Part shown: positions 8,894 to 18,106 of the stretch, piece by piece | How the letters are laid out: each line of letters opens with the position of its first letter | Position numbering within the stretch: the first letter of the stretch is position 1 | DNA from: Norana najaformis | Lineage: Eukaryota; Annelida; Clitellata; Crassiclitellata; Hormogastridae | Assembly (NCBI GenBank): GCA_964023275.1 | Contig: OZ029928.1 | Span: forward strand, 1,612,001 to 1,676,000 | Direction: 5' to 3' | DNA: 64,000 bases | Notes under the pieces: generated by a model | What the model saw: only the letters and a program-made list of their open reading frames with translations | Told to the model about the DNA's origin: nothing | Database searches by the model: none | Made by a program: the position numbers and the translations under genes

Positions 8894-9493
8894 CTACAAA
8901 ATCATTCCGAGTATCGGTATATTTTTAAACGGCGAATTCGGTCCGAGTAATAAACCTCGACCATCCACATACCCCGATCCTTGCGTTTTCATATACAAAC
9001 CGTTCCCCGTTACCGTATTTCCTTTATTCCAAGGCGCGAGATATAAACCATTACCTCTTGGTTCCACTTTAAAAGCTTTATCTCCTTTTTTAACGTACAA
9101 TACTCCAGATCCGCTAATCTTATCGATTATTTTTGTAGTCGCTGCTGATCCTAGGCCACTCAAAGCACCTTGAAACAGACTTGGCGCAACTGTAGATAGG
9201 AGAAATTTACCCGCTGTAGCTAGAAATGGTAGAATTGCACCTATAAAACCACCTTTAATTTTTGAATTATGCACTAATTGCGTTTTACTCATCTTGATCG
9301 TTGTTCCTTTTCCTTCTTGGTACGCTTTTGTCATCCTATTAATTTGGGCTTGTGTAAGAGCCAATTCGTGTTCTCCGGATAGATCGTCAAAAGACAGTTT
9401 GATATTTACTCCACTTCCCGCTTGAATAGCTCGTTTAATTTTGTCTATCTGCCCTTCCGAAACGTTGACTTTTATATTCGTGTATCGACTCAT
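8894..9493 (-). CDS. Virion core/minor protein with glycine-rich centre
   Basis: About 199 residues from the preferred start MSRYTNIKVNVSEGQIDKIK; an upstream in-frame ATG at 9523 would add 10 residues. The N-terminal half contains two similar modules (VSEGQIDKIKRAIQAGSGVN and LTQAQINRMTKAYQEGKGTT). A hydrophobic glycine-rich segment follows (GGFIGAILPFLATAGKFLLS), then short repeats around GNGLYLAP and GNGLYMK. Similar small proteins occur beside the penton gene in Polintons and adintoviruses and are compared with adenovirus pVI-like proteins. The role is inferred from context. Confidence 0.6.
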   Translation of the reverse strand: MSRYTNIKVNVSEGQIDKIKRAIQAGSGVNIKLSFDDLSGEHELALTQAQINRMTKAYQEGKGTTIKMSKTQLVHNSKIKGGFIGAILPFLATAGKFLLSTVAPSLFQGALSGLGSAATTKIIDKISGSGVLYVKKGDKAFKVEPRGNGLYLAPWNKGNTVTGNGLYMKTQGSGYVDGRGLLLGPNSPFKNIPILGMIL

Positions 9494-9538
9494 TTTACAT
9501 ATAACTAAAAAACTTTTAAACATATTTTTCCTGTTTTT

Positions 9539-10330
9539 TTACGCTTCTCTGATATGAAACTTTATCGATAATTCTTCTCCTCTAAGATTAAGTAATTTTC
9601 CTTTTTGATCCGTAAGCTTCGTTTCCATCGATGAAATCATAGACGTCGTAAGAGGAAGATATATTAAATTCTTTGGCGCTTCGATAATCTTATATCCCGG
9701 TCCTACATTCGGGAAAAAAGAATATATCACGTTTGCCGTTGTTCCATTAGAATACGAACCTCCAATTATATCGCTCGTCACTCTCAAACTACTCACATTA
9801 ATTATATCCACTAAATTTTCTGATTCATTATACCCAGACGAATATACTCGGTTATTGAACCCTAGAGTAGAACCAATAGAGTTTTCAGGTGTAAAATCAA
9901 CCTTGAAATTAGGAGCGATATTTAAAACTGCTTTTAATGTGTTGTTGTTTGGTTCGAGAGATATATAAGGTTCACCACCTTCTGGTTCAGAATGACCGTT
10001 ATCTTTCATGATTCTTTGTACGTATTCGTTCATATCAGTGATTTCATAACTACCTTCCGGTATTTCTATATTATGCCATGTCGTACCACCATCGGGAGAA
10101 TATTTAAAGTTGTTATTCGTAGGGTTAATATTCGGAATCGAGTTATACGTTTCGAGTCCAACCAAAGCCATTTCATACGTCTTGTTTCTATCCAACTCGA
10201 TTACTGGTGCAAATTCTACTCTAATTCTGGTGTTCTTCTTGTTCAACAAAATGTAAAACGATGCTTTAGGTTCAGTGTTGCGTGCAGTCTTTTCCATAGC
10301 ATTTATCATCTTTTCCGTATGCGTGTCCAT
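9539..10330 (-). CDS. Likely minor capsid (penton) protein, single jelly-roll
   Basis: 263 residues. The segment YEMALVGLETYNSIPNI followed by YSPDGGTTWHNIEIPEGSYE is the pattern I associate with Polinton minor capsid (penton) proteins, and the rest is strand-rich up to a closing ELSIKFHIREA. It lies next to the packaging ATPase gene, as in other Polintons. With the larger 4827-6128 protein it would supply the two capsid types expected for an icosahedral particle. No search was possible, so the fold remains a prediction. Confidence 0.75.
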   Translation of the reverse strand: MDTHTEKMINAMEKTARNTEPKASFYILLNKKNTRIRVEFAPVIELDRNKTYEMALVGLETYNSIPNINPTNNNFKYSPDGGTTWHNIEIPEGSYEITDMNEYVQRIMKDNGHSEPEGGEPYISLEPNNNTLKAVLNIAPNFKVDFTPENSIGSTLGFNNRVYSSGYNESENLVDIINVSSLRVTSDIIGGSYSNGTTANVIYSFFPNVGPGYKIIEAPKNLIYLPLTTSMISSMETKLTDQKGKLLNLRGEELSIKFHIREA

Positions 10331-10357
10331 GTTCTTTTTTTATTAATTAAGGAATTT

Positions 10358-11161
10358 TTAAATATCATCGTTCGAAATTTCAGGATGCGTTGGAACATAA
10401 AATGTATCCAGCCCCGATCGATATTTGCCATTATCCTTTTTGCTACTTAAATCTATTACAACAAATCCGTGTGGTTGTTCCCATGCCATCTCGCATAGAC
10501 TTCGAAATTCCTCTTTTTCCATGTCCGTACTCACATGGTCGTTATAGATATGATTAATATTTTTCATATCTTGTGGAAATAAACAGATAAAATTTGCGTT
10601 CTCTCTGATGGTTTGTCTAGGTAATTTGAAGTAATTTTGGGCGAGGTAAAAACAATCCACATTACTATGTCTTCCTCTGATGTAATACGTTTCGCATTTG
10701 TTTTGTTTTTCTAATTGTAAATCATCGAAAATCATCAAGTTTTTCTTCTCCCTGCTTAAGTCTCTAGGATCCGGTACGTCACTCGCGGTTTCAAAGAACT
10801 TACAGCAGATGTCGGATTTCTCACCCGACATTTTAGCGGTTTCCTCAACGACTACTGCCGGTGATACGCCACATTTCATAATCACATCTTTCAAACCGAA
10901 TAAATTGAGGATCGTTTCTTTTGGTAATTTTTCTTCGAATGCTTTCTTAAGAATTTTATACTCCGGTTGAAACAGAGATTTACCGAATAATTGCACATTG
11001 TTATAGTCCAACCACCCCGGTCTTAAAAGTAAATTCAGTAGTAGGGTCGTTTTGCCACACCCCGATTTTCCCACAATCACTCCTCTTATACTCTTCGGTA
11101 ATAGAGGGTTATTGGTTCTTTTTGATAGCGAGTCATTCCACGATAAATCTTTTACTTCCAT
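10358..11161 (-). CDS. FtsK/HerA-type genome-packaging ATPase
   Basis: 267 residues. The Walker A loop is VIVGKSGCGKTTLLLNL, the Walker B strand is KNLMIFDDLQ, and a sensor-like region YIRGRHSNVDCFYLAQNYF follows, as in A32-like packaging ATPases of Polintons and related double jelly-roll viruses. It would drive DNA into the capsid. It is the first gene of the minus-strand block and is divergently arranged with the PLA2-like gene at 11211, sharing a 49-base AT-rich intergenic region that may hold promoters for both directions. Confidence 0.93.
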   Translation of the reverse strand: MEVKDLSWNDSLSKRTNNPLLPKSIRGVIVGKSGCGKTTLLLNLLLRPGWLDYNNVQLFGKSLFQPEYKILKKAFEEKLPKETILNLFGLKDVIMKCGVSPAVVVEETAKMSGEKSDICCKFFETASDVPDPRDLSREKKNLMIFDDLQLEKQNKCETYYIRGRHSNVDCFYLAQNYFKLPRQTIRENANFICLFPQDMKNINHIYNDHVSTDMEKEEFRSLCEMAWEQPHGFVVIDLSSKKDNGKYRSGLDTFYVPTHPEISNDDI

Positions 11162-11210
11162 CGTTTTTTTTTAATATAAAACTTTTTGTATTTAAAATAA
11201 AAGAGTTATT
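11162..11210. promoter_or_regulatory. Divergent AT-rich intergenic region
   Basis: The 49 bases between the minus-strand ATPase start and the plus-strand PLA2-like start are almost pure A/T and contain TTAATATAAA-like sequence. With genes diverging on both sides this is the natural place for a bidirectional promoter. No defined motif was identified. Confidence 0.4.
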
Positions 11211-11801
11211 ATGTATTGCGTAAAATGTAAAAAACATACCGAAACTAAAGATGCGAGGAATGTCGTTAGTAAAAACGGAAGACCTATGCTTAGAGGTGTG
11301 TGCGTCGACTGTGGCACTACGAAAACGCAGTTCGTAAAAATGAACGAAAAAGGAAAAGACCACGTTACCGGCGGTGATATGGTTAACTCTTTGAACGCAA
11401 TTACCAGTAAAATTAAACTACCATGGGCTAGATATCCAGGAGAAATACATCTTCCAGGAATGAATTTTGCGGGTCCTGGTACGAGATTAGATTTAAGATT
11501 GAACCCCGATAGTACTCCTAAGGAAGATTCCAAACCTATTGATAGAGTCGATAAGGCGGCGTATATACACGATTTAGCTTATGCGACATATCCAGATACC
11601 GAAAACAGAAATGTTGCCGATAAAATTATGATAAATGAAATAAGCGGTATAACGAATCCTACTATTAGAGAGCGTTTAGAAAGAGCTTTTATAAAACCTA
11701 TACTCAACGCAAAAGTGAATTTTGGTCTCGGGGTTCCATCAACTTCAAAAAACTTCGAACGACTATTAAAAAAAACGTCGAAAATAAAGAAGACGCAGTA
11801 A
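11211..11801 (+). CDS. Zinc-ribbon plus parvovirus-type PLA2-like protein
   Basis: 196 residues. The first 50 form a zinc ribbon: MYCVKCKKHTE and, after a loop, GVCVDCGTTKTQF (two CxxC pairs). Residues about 85-150 match the phospholipase A2-like domain of parvovirus VP1 and adintoviruses: FAGPGTRLDLRL (calcium-loop-like), KPIDRVDKAAYIHDLAYATY (with the catalytic-type His-Asp). In viruses this domain helps particles leave endosomes. The gene lies just ahead of the integrase, as in related elements. Enzymatic activity is inferred from residues only. Confidence 0.8.
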   Translation: MYCVKCKKHTETKDARNVVSKNGRPMLRGVCVDCGTTKTQFVKMNEKGKDHVTGGDMVNSLNAITSKIKLPWARYPGEIHLPGMNFAGPGTRLDLRLNPDSTPKEDSKPIDRVDKAAYIHDLAYATYPDTENRNVADKIMINEISGITNPTIRERLERAFIKPILNAKVNFGLGVPSTSKNFERLLKKTSKIKKTQ

Positions 11802-11914
11802 AATGGGCTGATGAACTCGCGGAAGAACTACATAAACCCGTAATAAAACATTTTCAGAAAAGAAGAGTTTACGTAAGAGATATCGATGAAATATGGGCAG
11901 CCGATTTAATCGAT

Positions 11915-12718
11915 ATGCAAGCATACGCAAAAGACAATGATGGTGTTAAATATCTGTTAACCGTTATCGATGTTTTTTCTAAATACGGTTGGATCGTACC
12001 ATTAAAAAATAAGAACGGTGAAACAGTAGCAACCGCTTTCGAGAAAATATTTAAAAGTAGTGGTAGGAAACCCGAGAAACTTTGGGTAGATAAGGGGAAG
12101 GAATTCTATAACAAACACGTTAAAAATTTAGGAATGAGCCTATATTCAACCGAAAATGAAGAAAAATCTTGCGTTGTCGAACGATGGAATAGAACGATGA
12201 AGGAAAAGATGTATAAGTATTTTTCAGCTAATTCTACCACAAAATATATCGATGTTTTAAACGATATGGTAGATCACTATAATAACACTAAGCATAGTTC
12301 TATAAAAATGACTCCGATAGAAGCCAGCGAAAAAGCAAACAAAAGTAAAGTATGGTTAAATTTATACCCAACAGATTTTAACGAACGTGCGACTCCAAAA
12401 CTCTCGATCGGTGATAAAGTAAGAATTACGAAAAAGAAGAAAACATTCGAAAAAGGGTTTACTCCTAGATGGACTGAAGAAGTATTTACTATATCAGGAG
12501 TACAGTATACAGATCCTCCAACGTATAAAATAACCGATTATAACGACGAAGAAATAATTGGTACATTTTACGAACAAGAACTACAAAAAACTGAGCAAGA
12601 AATTTATAGAATCGAAAAGATAATTAGAAAACGTGGAAATAAGTCTCTCGTAAAATGGTATGGTTACCCAGAATCGTTTAATTCTTGGATCGACAACGAG
12701 AGCTTATTAGCATTATAA
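11915..12718 (+). CDS. Retroviral-type integrase (rve) with C-terminal chromodomain
   Basis: From the first in-frame ATG there are 267 residues, but family-like sequence begins slightly earlier, so the true start is not resolved. The rve core is clear: YLLTVIDVFSKYGWIVPLK, then LWVDKGKEFYN and the catalytic-Glu helix ENEEKSCVVERWNRTMKEKM. A beta-rich linker (SIGDKVRITKKKKTFEKGF) leads to a chromodomain at the end (YRIEKIIRKRGNKSLVKWYG, then NSWIDNESLL). Polinton integrases use this core to join the element to host DNA with 6-bp duplications, and the chromodomain may guide insertion to marked chromatin. Confidence 0.93.
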   Translation: MQAYAKDNDGVKYLLTVIDVFSKYGWIVPLKNKNGETVATAFEKIFKSSGRKPEKLWVDKGKEFYNKHVKNLGMSLYSTENEEKSCVVERWNRTMKEKMYKYFSANSTTKYIDVLNDMVDHYNNTKHSSIKMTPIEASEKANKSKVWLNLYPTDFNERATPKLSIGDKVRITKKKKTFEKGFTPRWTEEVFTISGVQYTDPPTYKITDYNDEEIIGTFYEQELQKTEQEIYRIEKIIRKRGNKSLVKWYGYPESFNSWIDNESLLAL

Positions 12719-12832
12719 ATGAGAATATATTTTTTAAAAAAAAACTTTAAAATTATGAGAGTTTAACTTCTTACTTATTAAAATTAAATTATTTAAAAGT
12801 TTCTTGATAATATAAAATACGAGACTACGAAA

Positions 12833-13387
12833 ATGAATTCCATTATTACTTTGAACACAGAAAATGTTGAAACTCCCGTGTGGTATAATTTAACACCCAT
12901 ATCTGAGCCTACAACACAGGCAGATTCATTTTTAACTCTCACTTCTAATAATGTAAAAGTTATGTCCCACTTTATTTCTGAAGTGAAAGACGCTTGCAAT
13001 GAATTCGTAACCGAGGTTTTCGACTTGATCGGAGACGCTTCTGATGAGTGCGAATGTAGTGATAGCCAATATAGTGAAAATGATGGTGAATATAGCGAAA
13101 GCGAATGTAGTAATAGTGAATGTAGTGATTGTAGGATGTGTTATAAGAACGAAGAGACCAAAGCATCGGTTTCACCTGAGGATCCGGAGGAGTTAGAAGA
13201 TTTCAACAACGAACTTACTAAAAAGATTGTTGCTAATGAATTCGAGGCCATCATTTGCGATCTTAAGAACAAGCTTAATAACTTGGAAACGAGGTATTTT
13301 GCAGCGAAAGATGCGTTTCACAAGCGTGTATGTAAAGATCTCAATACATTTATAAGTTCAAACTTCATTACCAAGACAGCGATGTAA
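12833..13387 (+). CDS. Acidic Ser/Cys/Glu-rich Polinton protein
   Basis: 184 residues, not recognised. A central acidic run repeats short Ser-Glu-Cys units (DECECSDSQYSEND, then GEYSESECSNSECSDCRMC), giving dense casein-kinase-2-like sites and a cysteine cluster. The C-terminal 70 residues are helical and coiled-coil-like (KLNNLETRYFAAKDAFHKRV). It is the last gene before the terminal region. It might be a regulatory or chaperone-like protein; nothing in the sequence fixes its role. Confidence 0.6.
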   Translation: MNSIITLNTENVETPVWYNLTPISEPTTQADSFLTLTSNNVKVMSHFISEVKDACNEFVTEVFDLIGDASDECECSDSQYSENDGEYSESECSNSECSDCRMCYKNEETKASVSPEDPEELEDFNNELTKKIVANEFEAIICDLKNKLNNLETRYFAAKDAFHKRVCKDLNTFISSNFITKTAM

Positions 13388-13764
13388 ACGACATGATATT
13401 TATTACTTTATATTCTATAACTATGGTGTTAGTTATAGAATGTAAATAGTTGTCATTGTGGGAGAAAACTGTTGATTTCGTTGAACCTATAACATGGTTC
13501 CGTGCGGGAATTTTGGGGGAATTTAACCTATAAGCTCCTAAATATTGCGTGCACGAGATTTTGGGAATTTCCAGTAGTTTCGATGACGTCATCACGTGAT
13601 TATTTTTGATGGGGGGACCTATAATATGGTTGTTGTGCGCGAGATTTGGGAATTTCCGGTGGTTTCGGTCACGTGATCATATGGATTTTTGAGGGGGAAC
13701 CTATAGGTTGAAATTTAACCTATAGTTTTGGTTGTTGTCCCAGTCCCCGGGTTTTGCTACTACT
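13388..13764. repeat. Polinton right terminal region with internal direct repeats
   Basis: This non-coding stretch holds two to three diverged direct repeats of about 85-100 bases, each containing a GAGATTT...GGGAATTTCC core, GTTTCG, a CACGTG-type palindrome and GGGG(A)ACCTATA. It ends TTTTGCTACTACT at 13764. Terminal inverted repeats of several hundred bases are usual in Polintons, so this is probably the right one. The left partner is outside the window and cannot be compared. Confidence 0.75.
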
Positions 13765-16758
13765 GTTGTCAGCAAGTCTTTTGTCTCTTAATTTTAGGCA
13801 TATCTACTACTTCGATACACTAGCTCATAAATTCCTTATTAAACACCATATTCCTATATTTTGAATCCCTGGCACTGTCCTTTCTTGGATCAAATTATGC
13901 CCTTCCCCTCTCTCTATCTCTGTCTCTCTCTTAATGCTGCTGTTTCACCTGAGGTATTCCACAGGGTTCTGATTTTCGGAACATTCTGTTGATTCTTTCT
14001 ACGTCTGCAAAACGATAATATAAGAAGCTAAGCTTAAACAGCTTACCGGATCTTGCTAAAGAGATGATTTCACGCACTTGCACTCACGTCACATGCTGTT
14101 CATAATCAGTACTAGGCCTTTGTTGTCTGCTGCTTATCCTGCTAAGTTGTATTAATAGCTAGAAACCTACGCCGCTACGATCTGTTTTCTGTTATGAGTT
14201 TGTAAGCATCCTCTTTCAATTAAATATAGAATCAGGACGACCCTGCCGACTGAACATTGTCTGATTCGCAAGCTGAGGCCAATGTCTCATAGTAACATCC
14301 TATTATTAAGTTGAGTTGTTATTGAGTCTATTCAGTTCTTTTCGCATGTATAGGCAGTAACGTGTAGGTGTATAGGCCAAACATTAAACTGGATACACTG
14401 AATTGTGTATAGGTTGCATTAGAACGGATTGATTTAGAGTAGCGTTTAGTTTCTCTTTTATATCTTTAGATGTAGAGAAGCTTAGTTATAGTTATAGTAT
14501 ACAGTTATATATGCGTGTCACTTCTGTAACCCCAACCCTACACGGCCGGTGTAGGGTTAGTGTTCTCCTTTCCTCCGTTTGACGAGGGCCGAATGAGGTC
14601 AGCTTCCAATGATTCTTGCAAGACCGGTGCACGATCTCCTCACCCCACAGGATCATACAGACCTTGAATCACACTGAAAATGGGACAATGAATATGGCGA
14701 GACCCATATAAGCGGACGAGTACACATGGGTGGGAGTTTTGAGTTCAAGGAGGTTTGGAGTGCAGTTTGAAGCTTAGTTGGTAGTCTGTGAAATGCGGAG
14801 TTTGGACGCCCTGCAAATCCGAGGGTAAGCACACGATGTGACGCGCTGAAGTGTGAACTCTTGAAGGACAGTGTCAGAGTTTACAATAGCTCAGCTGGAG
14901 GCATTCCAAGTGCGAGATGACTGCCCCTTTCCCCTACATTCCACTACTTCAATGGTTCTCTCAGTTTTCACCTCGGGACCACTTTACCGGAGTTAAACTT
15001 ACCGTAGAACCCTTACGCAACAAAACACCCAAACCATAGAATATATGTATATAACATTATATAGCATATTATATGTGTGTGTTATGTTGTACGTAGAGAA
15101 GGACGTTGCGGAAATATTGGGTAAACTCACCACATCGGACCATCTGGCTCACGCTCGCGAACCACAGATGGTCCGCCGACGACATTGGGAACCACCGAAT
15201 AAGGCAAGGGACATGGCAGGTTTACTAAACTTACTTTGTGAAATAACAGACTTACAATATGCGTGACGTCATCTTTGGCTGGAGTCCTAGAAGGAGTTTT
15301 TATCATGCCTTAAATCTTAAGGCGGCCGAACACGGCAGTAACCGATGTTTCCAGCCGGCAATTCTCTCAAAGATCTATGATGTCACTGGTGGGTCTTGAA
15401 TGAGTCGTCTTGCAGTGATATATGTCAGTATTTTACATTACCATAACATGTGGGATCTTAGTAACTTCTTATTTATTCAAAGGATATAATATGGTGAAAT
15501 GGGAAACTTTTACAGGGTAATTGTTTGTGACGGAGATAAAAAAATTTATACTTTCACATAAACATGGTAGGTGATGACATATACCAATTTATTTGTTTGA
15601 AAAAATAAGAATTGGCATGGCTTTACTCCACCCGATGATCGACTTGCTTCTTGACCTATATCTCACTAGGGTTGAAGAATATATAAGACTGAAAAAATTC
15701 TGTCTGCATTTCTCTTTAATTTGCTTGTGATTCATTTTGATATACTAAACACTTCGTTGTGCAAAACTGGTGTTTCCTGATGTGTCGTGGTGCAAATGAG
15801 AAGAACTTGGTAATGTCTTAAAGGATTAGTTAAATTATAGTTGATTGAATGAATTACTTGAATATGCACTTCAAATATTTTTTCTGTTGGACACTGTATA
15901 CAGCCTATTAGCCTCGCATTTATTTTGCTCCTTTATTTGAGGTTACTTATTGTCATTGTAATCACAGATTTATTTAGCATCTCTTCAAGAGAGACTCATC
16001 GGCAGCGCTGCCGCCGGAAAATACAAAATCATGGTCGAACATAATGGTTTTCAAGCGCTAATGAAAGGTTATAAGGAAAGATCGAGCAGCTCATGTCATA
16101 GGTTACTAGGCTACTTATTCCAGAAGGTGAAGCTTCTGTGCTGCACCTTGGAAGATTGAGCTGGTGGGACAATCAGGTCATCTTGTGCAGCAAAGAGAAA
16201 GGATTTATACCCACGAATGGATGAGACCAAAATACAACTCCCTAGCTGTGTAATAATTATAATTTAACTGTGCAGTTTCTATAATTACTTGTTATGTTCA
16301 TTCATTCTTGGTTACAAAATAGTTACTTATTAACAAGTAAATGTAATGCATAGTTCTGTAAATCGCCGATCCATATAACAGCTTTATAAAATCTTCTACT
16401 TTACTTCATGCTTTGTGTTTCTAAAGCAGTTGAGCAAACAGATACAGTAATGTTCCATCAACTTAAAGTTTTTTTTAAAGAGAATTAACGAAAGAAAAAC
16501 ACATTTTCACAAGAAGATTATATCAGAGTCAGGCATGTGCAAAAGTATTTCCACAAGTCCTGCAGAGTAGAAACGTCTGCAATGTATGCTACTATGTTCC
16601 ATGTTAACAATTTAGACTAATTTGCCAAGTACTGTATGAAAGAGTTTTAAATAATAAATTGCATAATTCACATTTATTTTTTAAAATAAAAACTTGGGCA
16701 GCTAATTTTTAAATAGTTCAAGAAAGTCTTCCTTCAAAGGGTTACAACACACATGGAC
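13765..16758. other. Intergenic host DNA, no gene seen
   Basis: No convincing coding exon, RNA gene or recognisable transposon protein was found. The stretch contains a short perfect palindrome (14534-14558) and otherwise unique-looking sequence, more GC-rich around 14500-15400 and AT-rich after 15400. Confidence 0.6.
14534..14558. repeat. 25-bp perfect palindrome (hairpin)
   Basis: Arms AACCCTACAC and GTGTAGGGTT flank the 5-base centre GGCCG. The perfect 10-bp stem could form a cruciform or hairpin. No gene was found nearby that it would obviously control. Confidence 0.85.
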
Positions 16759-17133
16759 TCAGTGCTCCATAAATTTCTTGTCCATTTCAAATATTACACT
16801 GTAAATCGCACAACTGTATTGTTTCAGGAAAGGTTGAGTGTCAGCAACAGATGATGTCTGATTTCCAAATAATTCCAGATTTTGAATTTCTTCTGTGTGA
16901 GTTCTGGCATGACTATCGGGCTTCCTAAATGCTTCATGACATGTGTATGGCCTATCTCTATTGAGGAATTTTGAATGCCTATTTATGTCACCTTTCCTTG
17001 CGAAAACCTTTGTGCATAATTCAAATTGATATGGCTTCTCTCCAGTTTGGGTTCTCTGATGGTAATTCAAATGACTTTTGCATAAAAATGATTTATCACA
17101 TATGTGACAAGCGTCGTTCTGCCCTCTCGACAT
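16759..17133 (-). pseudogene. C2H2 zinc-finger gene fragment
   Basis: The translation holds one complete finger (CHICDKSFLCKSHLNYHQRT) with the linker TGEKPY. The next finger has lost its first zinc-binding cysteine (FELCTKVFARKGDINRHSK), and a third is shortened (PYTCHEAF joined to HARTHTEE). After that the frame has no finger character. The pattern is that of a decayed or partial copy of a KRAB/Krueppel-like finger gene, of the same general class as the intact array at 57789-59408. It could instead be a last exon of a diverged gene, but the missing ligands argue against function. Confidence 0.6.
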
Positions 17134-17948
17134 TCGACCTCCGAATTTCCTCTAAAACACCTGGCTTTAACAGGTGACACTTCTTAAGTGAGGGCCCCGG
17201 ATCCGTTCTTAACTACGGTAGCATTTATTTTGCTTAAAACAGTTGAAAGTTAGTCAAACTTGATACCATTTTAGTTTGTTTCCAATTAAAACAGAAAGAT
17301 ACTTCGTTCCTTGTTTCTGGTCTGCATTGTTCCCATAAAAGTGTTCTTTCCTCTGCCGATTCCAAAAAAGGTGAGCTCTTACAACACATTTAGTTAAACC
17401 TGGGTACAAAACTGTTAATCAAACATGGAAGTATTATTTGTGTGAACAGGTGCAAAAGTGGAGAGGAAATGCATAACACGCAGATCTGAACAGCAAACCC
17501 GTCTAAGTGATGAACAAGGACTTCGTTCTCTGCAGTAAGCATTTGAAGAGTCACAGTTTGCGAACAACAAACGTGAATACAGTTCCAACACTGTTTGATG
17601 CTCCTTAGAAGCCACCAGCAGTAAAAAATACACCACAGTCCTCTGTCAGACATCTTCCAAAGTTGACTCCTAGCATTCATATCAAAGAAAGTGGACAGTA
17701 AAGAAGTTCTTATCGTGGAACAGTCTTTCCCTGAAGCTCTAAGTCTAGTCAAAATAAAGATGAGTTCGTCAAATATAACCCTATGTGTATGTCGCTGATT
17801 GTATCTAATTATTTATATAGCACCTGTTAGAGTCTCTTAAAGGCGGAGTCTTCAAGCAAGATGAGAGTGAGCACCGTCTAAACGTGTTCGTCGCCGTTGT
17901 ATTCCAACTTGAAATTCTGAAATACCTGCAAAAGAGCTCTGTGGCGAC
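17134..17948. other. 3' flank of the multi-CUB gene
   Basis: No coding exon seen. It would hold the 3' untranslated region of the minus-strand CUB gene. The only minus-strand AATAAA noticed is near 17224, about 720 bases past the stop, so the poly(A) site is uncertain. Confidence 0.4.
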
Positions 17949-18106
17949 CTACAAAGGTCGAGACTTTTCTGAGGAAAGGCAGGATTCATCTAAGAGAACT
18001 GGCTGCATTTCCTCGTTGAACTGTGCGGAATTTCTGCCCGATGATGACTCATCAGGATGGCTGAGTGATCTCAGCAGAACATATCTTGAGGTGTCCTGGT
18101 CTTGAG
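17949..18106 (-). CDS. Cytoplasmic-tail exon of the CUB gene
   Basis: After TTTTCTGCAG the phase-1 frame reads AQDQDTSRYVLLRSLSHPDE, then SSSGRNSAQFNEEMQPVLLD and a stop at 17949. YVLL is a YxxPhi-type tyrosine motif that could serve in endocytic sorting. The tail is serine-rich. The whole tail in both exons is about 90 residues. Confidence 0.8.

Larger units (their letters stand above)
1..13764. mobile_element. Polinton/Maverick (adintovirus-like) element, right-hand part
   Basis: The block holds the diagnostic Polinton set: protein-primed polymerase B, adenain-like protease, FtsK/HerA-type ATPase, jelly-roll capsid candidates and a retroviral-type integrase with a chromodomain. Gene order is polymerase, protease and fibre on plus, a virion block on minus, then a PLA2-like protein and integrase on plus. 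The left end lies outside the window. The right end is predicted at 13764, where the sequence reads ...GCTACTACT, the inverse of a 5' AGTAGTAGC terminus, followed by a candidate 6-bp target duplication GTTGTC. Almost all genes are open, so it looks whole within the window, with zero to one suspected breaks, and is probably recent. The PLA2-like protein points to the adintovirus-like branch. Confidence 0.93.

Noticed and set aside
15045-15266. 73-residue plus-strand frame
   Set aside because: No domain, no splice-site support and no codon pattern distinguishing it from neighbouring non-coding DNA.
17224-17229. Poly(A) signal of the CUB gene (minus AATAAA)
   Set aside because: About 720 bases from the stop, single hexamer in AT-rich DNA; mentioned only as a possibility.
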